From: Cloeon dipterum
Lineage: Eukaryota > Arthropoda > Insecta > Ephemeroptera > Baetidae
Length of the DNA: 64,000 nucleotides
NCBI RefSeq assembly: GCF_949628265.1
Contig: NC_088786.1
Location: 14,756,001 to 14,820,000, forward strand
Reading direction: 5' to 3'
Shown: positions 49,601 to 61,409 of the stretch, piece after piece
How positions within the stretch are numbered: the first letter of the stretch is position 1
Layout of the letters: each line of letters opens with the position of its first letter
Made by a program: the position numbers and the translations under genes
Notes under the pieces: model-generated
The model's input: the letters and a program-made list of their open reading frames with translations, nothing else
What the model was told of the DNA's origin: nothing
The model's database searches: none

Positions 49601-51455
49601 AATTGAAGAGGATAAACAGAAAGACAGTTTTATTCGATTTTTTAAACCCAGTGACGACCAGTGTGAACCGATATCCATGGAAATCATCAACATGGAAACG
49701 AACACAGTCAATAGGATACAAATAAAAAATGGATTTAACTTTCAAATAAGATACACTCCATGCAAACTTGACGTTCAATATTCAGTGACTGTTGTGTACG
49801 AAGATAACAACAAAATTCTTACCAATTTCATATGCAACCCTCAACAGAAGTTAGTTGGTGAGTTTTTGCATTAATATGTAGGCTCTATATCATCACGTTA
49901 CATTTAGAGACTTGCGCAGTAATATTTTGTATATTATAAAACAGGTTTCAGTTTTTTTTAAATAGAGGTTTTCGTGTAGTTTAAATTTCAAATTGAAGAA
50001 ATTAGTCCCGTTATCTAATATCATAATTTAAATTTACTCTATTATTGTTACAAGTGATTAAATTATAATTATTTAATTTTTTTATTCCGATTAAGGTTTT
50101 TTAATCGGCTGAGCCGATGATCCGTATTGAGCGTATGCACCGCGTGCACTTGAAAATATGAAAATCCTAGAGATATTTGGGAATAAAGTGCGGGCTGATA
50201 TAAGCCTACACTAGATTCTCTTGTATTACAATGACAACTAAGCCCATTTCGGACATGGAAAGGATGCAAAAGCATTCTGAATAGCTTTTTGCTGGTTTGC
50301 ATCATCCCAACATACATACATTATTTTAGCAAGACTGGCATGTCTGGCGTTTCAAAAACAAATAAATAATCAAATAAAATATGATGGCGTGAGGGCACAT
50401 ATGGTTTTATTCGTTAACAAAATATTGCAATAAAATCATTTCTCTGTTGTAGCAGAAATCATAAAAATTTCGATGTCTTTAACTTGAATTTGAATTTTTT
50501 TATAGTACATAAATATACATATAGCAGTTTAAATAATTTAATGAAATTCATATTTTTTACTTCCTTTTTTAGAAACCGTTTTTTTGGTTCCGACTGTTGC
50601 TGATGTTGGGGTTAGGAAGATTGTCCTTAACATGAATGAGAGCCTCAGTGGAATTGCTGAATTCGACCATATTGATATTCTGTGTAAAGTGAGTTTTGAA
50701 AAAAAAAAATGCAAGAGACTCTATAATTTTTTACGTTTAACAGGATATTGATGGATTAAGGAAAGAAATTTACGCTTCATCCTACAGAGAACCTTTTGTT
50801 CTTGAAGGTTTGGAGCAAAACAAGACATACAAAATAAGTTTGACCCTTTACAAAACAAAGGGCCAGTACTCGGGTCCAGGAAATGAGATTGAAGTCCTAA
50901 CGAAGCTTTGTTTGCCAGTTGGTATGTTGTATTCATAAAAATATATTTCATGAGAAATATTTTTTTTTTCAGTTTGAAACACTGCAGAATTAACTCATTA
51001 TTATTCTTTTACGCTTAAGATCTGTTACAAAATGAACATAAATAAATTAATAGTTACATTAAAAAAATGTGATTACAGATCCCTCACTAGTACAAGTGGA
51101 AATTGGAGACAACCCGGAGGGAGATCAAATCTCGATAAGGCTTAATGCGAGTGACGGTATGAAGGAGAGTTTGTGCAAGCCACATCTTTTAAAAGTTTAC
51201 AGCGAAGGCGAAAACTGCCTGGAAAATATAATTAATGTTAATTATTCCGAATATAATTTATCACGGCACTTCGGACGTTGCATATCGGAATGCATTTATT
51301 TCATTTCTGTCATAGATGAGAGCGGTGGCATACTCAAGCTATCGCACACTTGTCCAGACGAGGGAACCGATGATGCTTTCAAATCATGTGCTTTTATTCA
51401 AAACTTTAATCTCTTAGTGATATTCGTCCTCATTGCAATAAGTCAGCTTTTTTAA
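46671..51455 (+). CDS. Secreted or GPI-anchored multidomain protein with EGF-like and FN3-like modules, 16 exons
   Basis: Exons start at 46671, 46767, 47283, 47580, 47893, 48094, 48235, 48626, 48789, 48969, 49164, 49335, 49585, 50573, 50744 and 51079. They end at 46710, 46883, 47489, 47839, 48008, 48173, 48567, 48736, 48908, 49109, 49282, 49530, 49857, 50688, 50921 and 51455. All phases agree and give about 927 residues. The start is a signal peptide (MFFSKVLIVLLTF). Exons 2-8 form a large Cys-poor extracellular region; parts with spaced Trp (SQIWRSKEWRVHYSILAKG, GRRWNLFTFEFG) weakly recall the farnesoic-acid-O-methyltransferase-like domain. Exon 9 ends in an EGF-like CKCFTGFLGQTCEE and exon 10 is Cys-rich. 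Exons 11-16 are fibronectin-III-like (LENLEPGTLYIIRF, LEGLEQNKTYKISL). The C-terminus is hydrophobic with no cytoplasmic tail (NLLVIFVLIAISQLF), as in GPI-anchored proteins. Architecture recalls a Tie-like receptor ectodomain without kinase. A cell-surface adhesion or recognition role is inferred. Confidence 0.8.
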
Positions 51456-51519
51456 AGTTCAGTGCAGATAAAATGATGTTTTTATTAAATTTAAGAAGCG
51501 GGTATTTCGCTTTAACAAT

Positions 51520-51525
51520 AATAAA
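51520..51525 (+). terminator. Poly(A) signal of the EGF/FN3 gene
   Basis: AATAAA lies 65 nt after the stop codon of the 16-exon gene. Confidence 0.55.
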
Positions 51526-54193
51526 AATTATAGTTTTATAAGCATGTAAAAGTTAATGTTTTTATTATATACGGAACAACACTAGTATTATTTTGAGCTC
51601 TTATAGTCAATCATAACACAAACAAACAACAAACAAACATAAAACAAAAAGGTTTGTTAAAAACAAAAAAGCGATTTGATTCAAATCAGTACTATATATC
51701 AGATTCCTGAGAAAAGCGATTGTTCGTTTATCAAATGTTTATACGATGCCCTATGCAAAAATAAAAATAAATGTATATTGGACATATCAAACAATAGTGC
51801 AGTTTGTTTGTTTAAATTGTTAAATACATAATGAACCTATTGGATCTGGTGGCACAATTAGTTTTCCGGTGTATCTTTGTGTTTTTTTCTCAAAATTTGA
51901 GTCAAATAAGGTAACAAAAACCTAATATTTATTTAGTATTTCATTTGATATTTTAAACTGTCATTTATTCAGAACTCCCAGAGCTAAATAGAAAAAAATA
52001 AATTAAAATGACCAAGATGATCGAATGTCAGCAGAAATTACGTCCAAAAATTGATACTATACCAAATACGAAGAATTCATTTGGAATTTTCGGAATTTTA
52101 GTATTAATATATATCTATTGGAACGTTTATTTTTGTTGTCCGAAGGAATAAGCACGTTGGCCAAACACACTCCTCGCTGGTGACGGTTGCAGGCGAGGGT
52201 GGCGGTTGGCTGCATCTCCTCGCAACTGGCGGCCTTCCGTGATGTGAGCGCGCGCGTTAATATCAATCACTTCACCCTGGCTTCTCTTTACTATCGAAAA
52301 TCTTTTTTAAATTTTGGCAATTGATTTAAATAAATCTCTAGTCCAGATTGCACTAAAATATTTAGAAAAATATATCTCACAATCAACCAAGGAAATAAAT
52401 AGGTTAGTATAAAATAATTTTGTTAGCAACAACTATAGAGTAAGTACTTGAACCCTATCAAACTTGTTTATTTCCCGGGGTTTCACTTGGTAGACATATT
52501 TTTATCAAAATATTTCTGCAATCTAGGGATTTTTACAAAATCAACTTACAAAGTTTACAAAATTTACCATTTTTCACAAAATGATTTTTTCTTACGAAAC
52601 TAGGCAATCGGTTAACATTTGATTGCGCATATATGTTATGAAATATTTTAACTGATTCATGGTGCGATACGTGAAATGTTTTAGAAAATGAACTTGATTT
52701 TCCACTCTACTTCTAATTGAAGTCAGTTTTTTTTACTAAATAGTAGATTTGTTTGACAATATTTACCGTTATCAAATACTTAATAGAACTACGTCACGAT
52801 GCGTGCAAAGTAGATAGCCTTAATGTCACAATCAACATAATAAAGAAGAGTAAGCGTGTGTCAGCGACGCGGGGCAGGGGCCGCCGAATGGGTGCAATCG
52901 GCCCTGCCGGCGCGCCTTCTCCTTATCACGAGGTCGGAGCCTGTTCCTCTAGCCATGGTCGACTTTAAAGGGTGCAGGGTGGACAAGAAGGGAAAATGCC
53001 CGGTTACTATACCATACCAGTTTATTGATGATAGCGGCGACAGTACAGCGTGGCTACCCAGAGGGACGAGCGGGGGAGCGAGAGAGTTACCCTCTTGCTC
53101 GCGTGCCGTCAGGAGAGCGAATTGTGGGTGCGAGCAGGTCGTGTGCTCGCGAGAGGGAGGCTCTCACGTCGCCTTTATTGATACCTGAGTTTCTCCCTCC
53201 ACTCTCCCCTGTGGGCGCCCGAAAGTTCACGTCAATACATATCGGTGCGCAACAATTATTAATGCGATCGTAATATCGTCAGGTAAAACCCTGACAGCGT
53301 GTAAGTGTGCCCTACTTACTCAAGTGATCTAATCCTTTCTTTTCAATCATTCAATCAAAACAAGATTTTAAAACTTATTTATATTTATTATTATTTGCAA
53401 ATTTTCATTCAGATTGATTCGGTCAAATCTAGGTTATTATTTTTTATTTTAGATCTTATTGTCATTGTCTACCTTTTCCATGGTCGTCAGAAGTTTGTCA
53501 GCGAGTGCTGGAAGTGCCAACAAGCTGATTAACGCATATATTAGCGTGAGCAATGGATGTAAATAATTTTGACTTTTTTTTCAGGTAACCTATGAGCAAT
53601 CAACCTCGTGCGAATCATGGGAATGAACAAATTCATTTTGATTCTCGGTGACCTGGATGGCAAACGTAACAAACTTCACCAAGTCCTGCTTGACGTAAAA
53701 CTGAAACCGTCGATCATATTCCGATAGAGCCACTCATAACATCAATCTCCACTTTTGGGAATAGCGGATTTGATGACCACCGCAGAACAGAATTTTACAT
53801 TCTCTCACCTTTTATCAACAATGTTGTCTTTCATGCGGCAAGGAACTCAAAGATAGTATTTTTGCCGCAGAGCAATTAACTTTGTTGAAGACTATTCATC
53901 TTCTGCAATATGAAATATTTTCCAAATGCGCTATATATATAGTCACTAAATAAAATAAATATACGTGTTATGTCATCCTCTCAAAAAACTTAACAAAGAA
54001 CCCGAGCGAAAACACAAACAAGGTGAACGTGTTTCTCAATCTCGATATGTTGACATAGCACATACATTTATTTATTTTGTGACTTAATTGCGTCATTTAT
54101 TCTCATAAATATATAGTATAGTAAGCCTAATTTAGAATTAACACACATTTTGAAATGACTTTTCTCAAGAGGTTTTCTTTTTCCTAGTTGCAC
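51526..54193. other. Intergenic stretch, no supported gene
   Basis: About 2.7 kb. A GC-richer island at 52.85-53.25 kb has overlapping ORFs in two frames (52753-53273) with no recognisable domain. A short frame at 53614-53727 (start MGMNKFILILGDLDG) is protein-like but isolated and too short to support. Confidence 0.4.
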
Positions 54194-54313
54194 CAGCCCG
54201 TTGGCTCGCATTGTTAAGGCACTCTCAGGAGTGTCAGAGCAATGGGAGGTATTTGAGCAGTTCGGAGATCTTAATACTGGCTACCCAATGTCAGAGATTG
54301 CAAAAAGTGGTTA
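54194..54313 (+). repeat. SINE-like repeat, copy 3 (5' fragment, plus)
   Basis: CAGCCCGTTGGCTCGCATTG through GCAAAAAGTGGTTAG, matching the first 120 bp of the family. It stops where the inverted copy 4 begins. Confidence 0.8.
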
Positions 54314-54728
54314 GTTTTTTTTACTCTTTTTATCCCTGTCCGAGGACCGGGAAGGGCGCGCACTGCACTAGCACGAATGCTGAAACCCGGGTCCCAATAA
54401 CACCGCGAACTGATAACATGGGCGCACCAGGCCGCACAGGGACCCAGCCCACTCAAGGGCCACTTGCCTCCGCACCGAGGACTGCATTGAAACGCTAGAC
54501 ATTCGTCCCGTGAAGCCAAATCACGCATGCTGGAAAGGAGCAAACCAGCAAGTAGCGAGTCGGCGCCGGTGCGCCTCCCAGCCCGTTGAGCAATTCGAGT
54601 CACTAAACTAACCACTTTTTGCCATTTCTGACATTGGGTAGCCAGTATTAGATCTCCGAACTGCTCAAATACCTCTCACTGCTTTGACACTCCTGAGAGT
54701 GCCTTAACAATGCGAGCCAACGGGCTGG
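54314..54728 (-). repeat. SINE-like repeat, copy 4 (full length, minus)
   Basis: Reverse-oriented, nearly complete copy running from the complement of the A-rich tail (TTTTTTTTACTCTTTTTATCC) to CAACGGGCTGG at 54728. Its internal ORF is the same artefact as in copy 2. Confidence 0.85.
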
Positions 54729-55035
54729 TTATTTAGTGACTTGAAATACTCAAATTGCTCAACGGGCTGGGAGGCGCACCGGCGCCGACTTGCTACTTGC
54801 TGGTTTGCACCCTTCCAGCATGCGTGATTTGGCTTGACGGGACGAGTGTCTAGCGTTTCAATGCAGTCCTCAGTGCGAAGGCAAGTGGCCCTTGAGTGGG
54901 CTGGGTCCCTGTGCGGCCTGGTGCGCCCATGTGATCCGTTCGCGGTGTTATTGGGACCCGGATTTCAGCATTCGTGCTAGTGCAGTGCGCGCCCTTCCCG
55001 GTCCTGGGACAGGGATAAAAAGAGCATAAAAAAAT
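54729..55035 (+). repeat. SINE-like repeat, copy 5 (5'-truncated, plus)
   Basis: Starts in the middle of the family consensus (TTTAGTGACTTGAAATACTC) and runs to GGGATAAAAAGAGCATAAAAAAA. It directly abuts copy 4, giving a plus/minus/plus array. Confidence 0.85.
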
Positions 55036-55223
55036 ATTCACACCAATATTTAAATTACCACATGGTCAAAAATTTTATTCAATCACATACATTGCAATCA
55101 TGCAACTTAAATCTATAAAAATATTGTACAGAATACACTTTATTAAGCCACACTGAATATGATTACGAAAAAAAAACAATTTTATTCCTATTCCGGCAAA
55201 ATATACCTTAATGAAATGTTAAT

Positions 55224-56422
55224 CTAGGATTCCATGCTTTGGTTATGACGAGCTCGAGGTATGCAATACAATTCCATGTGTTTGTCCTTCTTGAGCTTGA
55301 GATTGAATTTTTTGAAACAAATATCGCACTTGAATGAAGAGTCTTCGCCGCTCAATTTTAAGTTTTTCTGATTTGAGTGCTTCCGTTTCTGATGTCTGAG
55401 GCAGTTTGATTTAGTTGTAAAGCTCAAAGGGCAAAACTTGCAACGGAACGGTTTCTCTCCTGTGTGAACCAGTATGTGTCTTTTCAGCGAACTGGTCCAG
55501 GGAAACGTGACTTTGCACACGGGGCATGCTACTCTGTTGGGAGCTCTTGAGTATGCGCTTGTTTTAGCTCTCTTCTCTTTTCCTTCACGTTCTTCACTTT
55601 CATCCTCATCGGTGCTATGGATGATGGTATCGACGTAAAATGCAGCCCAACCATTGGAATCTTCAAAATCTTCCTCAGAAGTTATAGATTCATTACACTC
55701 ATCTTCCTCTCCAGCAGATGAATTAGTAATTATTTTTTCATCCCGCCACCCTGATGGAATCATAGGGGTGTCTTCACTTCTAGCCAAATCTAAAAAATAT
55801 AGTTTTTTTAAAGATCAGCACCAGATAAAGGTAATTGAAAATTACAAAATGGCTTGAAAATTGTTTAAACAGCAAATATAACATATATTAACTTACCAGC
55901 TTCGGAAGCCACCAGATACTGATTAAGAAATGGTTCCGGATTCCAAATAGGAGGGACACCCCTGCTTAAATCTGCCTGCGCCATTTTGGAAATTAAGGCC
56001 AAGAGCATTGAGGAGTTTTGCATGATAGGCGTCAATACTTGGTCCTTCCCCGCAGTTTGCACTACTGCTTGCGGAGTCGAATTTTTCTCAGGTGTCTGTT
56101 CGTTTTCAGTGAGCAATGAAAGAAGTTGCTCTTCGCTGGTGATTGCGTGAGTTTTGAGCAAGTGCCTCTTGCAGTTGGATTTTGTGGAGAAGAAATCGTT
56201 ACAAAGTCCACATTTGTACGGCTGGTCCCCTTTGTGGGTTCGAATATGACGCTGCAAAACGACCTTCTCGTTGCAGATGAAGGGGCATATGTTACACTTG
56301 TACGGTGGACTCATCTTCATGTGGTCTTTGGCATGGCCTCTGAGTGCACGTAAATTGGGAAAGACCATTGAACAAAGGAGGCATTTGAATTCGTACCGAA
56401 CGCCAGCTGTGGAGATGTCCAT
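55224..56422 (-). CDS. C2H2 zinc-finger protein, hindsight/RREB1-like
   Basis: Two exons, 56422-55897 and 55789-55224, joined in phase 1, encode 363 residues. The ATG is in an ideal context (CCACCATGG). N-terminal fingers are FKCLLCSMVFPNLRALRGH, YKCNICPFICNEKVVLQRH and YKCGLCNDFFSTKSNCKRH. A Ser/Gln/Pro linker and an acidic segment (GEEDECNESITSEEDFED, DEDESEEREGKEK) follow. Then come VACPVCKVTFPWTSSLKRH, a TGEKPF linker and FRCKFCPLSFTTKSNCLRH, and a last degenerate finger (FKCDICFKKFN...H...C). The F-P-W-x-S-S-L-x-R-H finger followed by a (T/S)KSNCxRH finger is characteristic of RREB1/hindsight (pebbled) transcription factors, nuclear regulators of epithelial differentiation. Those proteins are usually much longer with more fingers, so this is a short relative or a partial paralogue. 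A candidate upstream 5' UTR exon ends with a strong donor at 57260. Confidence 0.83.
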
Positions 56423-59307
56423 GGTGGCTTGTACCTGTTGAACGAATGATAGTAAAATTATTTTCACTTGGCCTCTGCTTAAAAGTCATTAGCGTTAAGA
56501 GCTGTCACAGCTTACAGTTAAAATATCATAACAATTTTAAGATGAAAACAACTTCAGTATTTTCCATCTCAAAATCATGTTTACGCGCGAAAAGAGATTA
56601 TGAAAATAACAAAATATTTTTAGTCTCTTTTATATAAATGATGTTTAAAACAAAACATTTAAGAAAATTTCCTATTTTGGAGGTGAGAATTTTCTGTTGG
56701 CTTGTAATTGAATATTATTTAATGAAAACTATACATTATAGACGCTAAAAATGTACAGACAAAATAAGTAAGGATATTTCAAAACCTTCACTGCTCGTTT
56801 TTACTCAGCACCTTGAGACAGAGCACAAATTTAGTGACAAAACTTTAACATTGGTTTTAATTTAACCCATGTAACAAATTGGTAGCTTTGAAATTTAAAT
56901 TTGTGTATTTAAAAGGAAAGATCAGTTTTGTTAGCAATCTTTGGTGTTTCTTTTTAAATTCATGCTTGTTTTCCGCTTATTGTAGCTTTCCTTTGAAAGG
57001 TGTATCAAAGCAAACCTTTTATTCTGATCTACAAGCGTAATCAACATTTTCACAGTTGTAATAATAAATATTTAGCGTGTAAATTTGAACTTACAGAGTT
57101 TTAAAACTGTAAGGACTGTCTGTGACAGCTAACATGACCGCTGAAACCATGTTGAGTTAAAGTATTTTGGTTTTAAAAACCTAATGCGGTACTGAATAAT
57201 TATGAAACAAAGAGGCTATTCAACAACTGTGGTGATCCTTTATGGATATAAATACTCACCTTTGAACCCATTTACAGCGAGCGCAGGAACAAACTTCTGC
57301 CTTGGCCCAGTAGGTTTCAACTGCAGAACTGGAAGGCAGTGGATATGAGGTTGAGAAAAGGAAACCTTATAATACCACAAGCACTAATTATATATCTAGG
57401 AGGTTTGAGAGCAAAAGTCACTTTTGATTGGAGTTTGATTACCACGTGACCATCCAGAATCTTAAAAATATTATTGTTCTGGTTGTTTACGCGGCGCAAA
57501 GAGAGAAGAAAATAACAAAATTACAAAGGAGGTAACTCTGATCACGTAAACAGTTGTGAAATATTTATTCTGAAATAATAAATCATGTGCTCAAATTTAT
57601 TTGCTTTATTTTGTATGAATTCTTCAAGATGAATCAACCCTCTCTATGAAGTGATTTTAAAACAAATTTATTAAAAATATCATGTGAAGAGCAAGCTCGC
57701 AAATGAAATTCGTTGCTCAATTGACTTATTTTTATTAAGACACCACTCAACGAAAAAATTATGAATGTAAGAAGCAGAGCATTCGACCCCAAATGTCAGA
57801 AACTCAGAGAGAAAATAGAGTAAAATACATGACTTTTTAATCGAATTTATATGCAAATGAGGTCAGCCAGCAGCTCTGTGGAGTACCAGCCGACAAATAT
57901 TGGTTAGAGCCACCGAAATTTTAACTGTAAGCTGCGCTAGCCATTGATCAAATTTACTAAAAAAATGAATACAAATTTAAAATTAGATAGGTGAATAAAT
58001 TTGAAGCAAAATCAAATTTCACTCTCAAAATTAGTCAGTTATTCATTTATTGGACACCGTCGATGTACGAATCAATTAAATTTTTTTTCTTATAACAGGA
58101 GATGCTTGAGATATAGTGAATTCAGTAAATTTGATGGACTTCTCAGGTCATCATCAGACAATGCTGACCTCAAATACATTGTTGACATCAGCATGCACGA
58201 CACAATGAAGACTGAATCGTGTATATAAGTAGCGCAAAATATCGTCATTAAAAAGTGGAGTCGATATAGGTGTAGTTACTGCCACCTGATAGCGTTAAAC
58301 TTTACCCTGAGTTCACCTGTGCGCGGGTCTTCGTCGCTGGTTGTCGCTTGCAAAGTCACATTAAACACCTTTGCCCACATAGGCATATATAATAAATGCT
58401 GAACTTTTCACATTATTTTCTAATTTCTTCTTGTTTATTCTTGCCATGTCATATACATAAAGTACAAATAAAATCAAATATCAAATTAAGCAAGAAAGGG
58501 CGAACAGCACTAGCGAAAAAATGCTATAACGATCAATCACAGGGTAATATCACGCCGCACTGTGCCGCAAATCACACATTTTAAACACTAATCACGATCA
58601 TTGTGCACTTGCCACAAGTACTTTTTACAAAGGAAGGGAAATTCAGCTACTTCTAATATTTAAAGTTGAACTTTTAGAAATGAAACAATGCTCAATATTG
58701 CGCTGTACACCGCAAGAAAAAGAATTAAGAAGAAAAACATTCAATGTTTCAAAATATTGCGTTCTCTGAAGTTCTACGACCACATGCATGCGCGAGTATA
58801 TTATGATTTACTCGGATTTACTGAGAAAAATGGATATCAACATGAGCTTTTGACTGATTTCGAGAGTTAATCGTTTATTACTGTTTATTGCTCATTTCAA
58901 TTATGTACATGCATATATAATTAAGATTAATGAACAATGGCAAAAAATGATAAGCAGGATCTGCATAAACGCTCGAAACAAAAAAATTGATTCGTCGTCG
59001 TCACGTGCCGTAATACGATGATTTAAACTCAGCTTTGCTTGACGAGTAATAAACACGTCTGAAATGATAATGTATTTGTCAAGAAGTGAAGTTGGATTCT
59101 TTTGACGTACGTATTGACATTTATTACGATAGTTAAATTAAAATCCGGTGTTTTTTCATTGCGTATCATGTTTTTTTTTATTTTTCCTTAACAATACATA
59201 AAAGTGTTAATGATCATAATGCTGGACAATTGTTTCAAATCAAAATTTACCTGATTACAAATAAAAGCTGAACAACCAATCCGAACATGATGGATTGACC
59301 CTCATAA
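56423..59307. other. Upstream/intergenic region with possible 5' UTR exon
   Basis: On the minus strand, CAAAG followed by GTGAGT at 57260 could be the donor of a non-coding first exon of the zinc-finger gene, whose coding exon has an acceptor at 56435. The rest is AT-rich. An ORF around 58001-58228 and another at 58688-58870 are short and unrecognised. Minus-strand AATAAA words near 58880-58890 could serve the gene that stops at 59308. Confidence 0.4.
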
Positions 59308-61284
59308 TCAGAGATTTGTGGAGGGCAGATTATACTGCAAATAGTTAGAGATGAGTCGCTCGAAAGCTCGAATCTGCTCGGCAGCCTTTGCACTGCACTG
59401 CGGCCGCCTCCTCCTAGAAAATTTGTCTGCAGGCTCGGGGCGGCGTCCAGCGGGGTCGCGGGTCACGGCGGTCACTGGAGCGCGTGGCTCGGCTGAAAGT
59501 GAGCGTACAGATGGACTGCGACGCTGCTGCGCCTGGCGTGCCGCCTTCCGCACGACCTGCATAGCAAAATCACGCCAGTCGTAAGCAGGATGTCCGCATT
59601 GACCAAAACAAAAGAGTTTGTTTTGGAAAGTACAGGAATTACATATTGAATTCTAAACTCTACGCGAGAGGTGAGTTATTGCAAGAAAATAATATAAATA
59701 GGATAAATATTAATAGACCTGCTGGTCCTGGTCGAGATAGGCGAGGTCAAAAATGGAGTCTTGAGAGCGGCTTCGCCGTTTTGAGGAAACACGGATTGTA
59801 TTGAGAAAGTTGTGGAACAACATTCGGGAACCACTTAGCGACAGCGACTTGCGCAGCTTTGGCCGACGTCCAGCGCCGCCAGTTTGCCCGGCCGCCAGCT
59901 CCGGCGTCGAATTCGCCAAAGCCATCGACTTCCTCGAGCGCTCCGCCGCGCCTGTAAGATGTTCTTATTTTCAACCGATTTCCAAACATGCAGTGCGTTC
60001 ATTAGTGGAAGCAATGCTATCGAACGAATTTGAATTTACAACATTCAATCTTGAGCAAAGTTTAGTTGTAATAGTGAAATGGTTGAAATTTACATGGACT
60101 AAAATGGGCGATAGGGGGTGTTGCAAGTTGTCCGAAAAGATTTAGTTTGAAGTGTCAAAATGGACTTTTCCGAATTACTGGAAATTGTCCAAAAAATGGA
60201 AGATATCCTAAAGAAACTTTTCTGAAATGAAAGTTGTCCGAAAGGAATTTATTCGCAACGGAAATAGTCCGAAATTTAAGTGTTCCTTCAGTAATGTAAA
60301 CTAAGTGAGGATAGGAGATGCGAATGAGAATTTTTGGATGAATTCTTTTCGGACAACTTTCAATTGGGTGTTTCGGACAAATTCCGTTTTAAACGTTCCG
60401 GACAACTTGCTAGCTCCCAACGAGTAGAAGGCCACGAACCTCTACTGGCGATTCCCTTTTCCGCCTCTTCCTTCATCGAGGCAAGCAATTCCAACAGAGT
60501 TTGTCGCGCCGTCTTGTTGTCCACACGCCGTTGCGTTGCAATCCGCTGAAATAAGTTGATAAAAACTAAATATCAAAGTTTTTCTGGAAAGCCATTTTCA
60601 ATGGGTGATTTCCCTCCCCAAAACGCAGTATTTCCTCTGTGCTGGAATATATCTCACTATAAAACCTTGTTCATTCGATTTTGCCAACTGAGCATAAAGT
60701 TTCATACTAGAAATGTTGTAAAAATTTATAGGAGCTTAGTTGAAATAAAATTTTAAAGGTGGAAGTTTTAAGTATCGAGGATAAAGCCGGTTTTATTTAT
60801 AGTTTGTATTAATAATATAATATGATTGAACAACAAACATTGAGTGTCGACATTCTAACTCAGAAAAATTAATACATTCTAGTTGGAGAAAAAAGAACAA
60901 GATTTGTTTTAGTTGATTGAAAACTTGAATTTAATATTTATCTTTTTCTAGCAGAAAACAGTTTGTTGGGTGCTCTCATTTTCTTTGCTATTTATTTTCT
61001 TATATTAACCGAGCAAGACAATTTCTATATTAAAATTTTGTGTGCAATGTACATAATTATTAATATTAAATTACCCTTTGCAAGTCTGCATTACGCCTCT
61101 TCAGCACGGAAACGTCGGATATTCTTGCGTCAAAGCGGCTGTGTTGACCGATAGCCGCCCTTTTAGCCGTGCTTACGTCCCAACAATCGATGGCAAATTA
61201 CTACAATGCTGGAAATCATGCACTGAATAGATTTTACCTCCTGGGGCGGAGCTGCTGGCCAGACGGCGGCTTCAGCTGCGACAT
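59308..61284 (-). CDS. Basic Arg/Ser-rich protein with a short coiled coil, 239 aa, 5 exons
   Basis: Exons 61284-61238, 61159-61075, 60545-60440, 59951-59719 and 59556-59308 join in consistent phase to exactly 240 codons, ending in TGA. The N-terminal part (MSQLKPPSGQQLRPR) is followed by a helical segment (DVSVLKRRNADLQRRIATQ, TARQTLLELLASMKEEAEK). A Ser/Arg-rich middle has many basophilic kinase-type sites (PKLRKSLSLSGSR, SSKRRSRSQDS). A second basic helix (VVRKAARQAQQRRS) and a Leu/Tyr-rich end (AFERLISNYLQYNLP) complete it. No known domain recognised; a cytoskeletal or nucleic-acid-binding regulator is conceivable. The transcription start is probably near 61307 at a TCAGTT initiator. A TIR element sits in the third intron. 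The acceptor before exon 2 is pyrimidine-poor, making that exon the least certain. Confidence 0.65.
60123..60410. repeat. TIR element in an intron
   Basis: Left end GCAAGTTGTCCGAAAA and right end CCGGACAACTTGC are inverted repeats around a 288-bp element. Its interior repeats TTGTCCGAAA/TTTCGGACAA words in both orientations. No coding capacity. It lies wholly inside the third intron (59952-60439) of the minus-strand Arg/Ser-rich gene. Confidence 0.75.
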
Positions 61285-61303
61285 CCTCGCTTACACTAAA
61301 CTA

Positions 61304-61409
61304 AACTGATCGGACGCTTATCTGAATTGACGCTTATCGTGAGTTGCTCATCGCACCGCCACACACACGCCAAAATTATCGAAATTATGGCCATGCACGT
61401 CCGCTTATC
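61304..61409 (-). promoter_or_regulatory. Initiator plus three GATA sites
   Basis: On the minus strand a TCAGTT initiator (61309-61304) lies 20 nt before the ATG of the Arg/Ser-rich gene. Three GATAAG words at 61322-61317, 61338-61333 and 61409-61404 lie just upstream. Clustering within 100 bp of an arthropod-type initiator suggests GATA-factor control, as in gut or fat-body genes (inference). Confidence 0.45.

Noticed and set aside
52753-53273. Frames in the GC-rich island, including one containing MVDFKGCRVDKKGKCPV
   Set aside because: Two frames overlap, low-complexity GAGCG strings dominate, and no exon boundaries fit.
58001-58228. 75-codon ORF after a pyrimidine tract and CAG
   Set aside because: Looks like an exon start, but the frame has no recognisable features and no donor or partner exon could be placed.
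59308-59310. Terminal TGA of the Arg/Ser-rich gene as selenocysteine
   Set aside because: A second TGA follows one codon later, the following sequence is not protein-like, and I found no SECIS-like fold in the 400 nt downstream.
59556-59600. Extending the last exon of the Arg/Ser-rich gene upstream (frame reads AYDWRDFAMQ)
   Set aside because: The sequence ending TTTTGCTATGCAG is a better acceptor and gives exact phase; no acceptor supports the longer exon.
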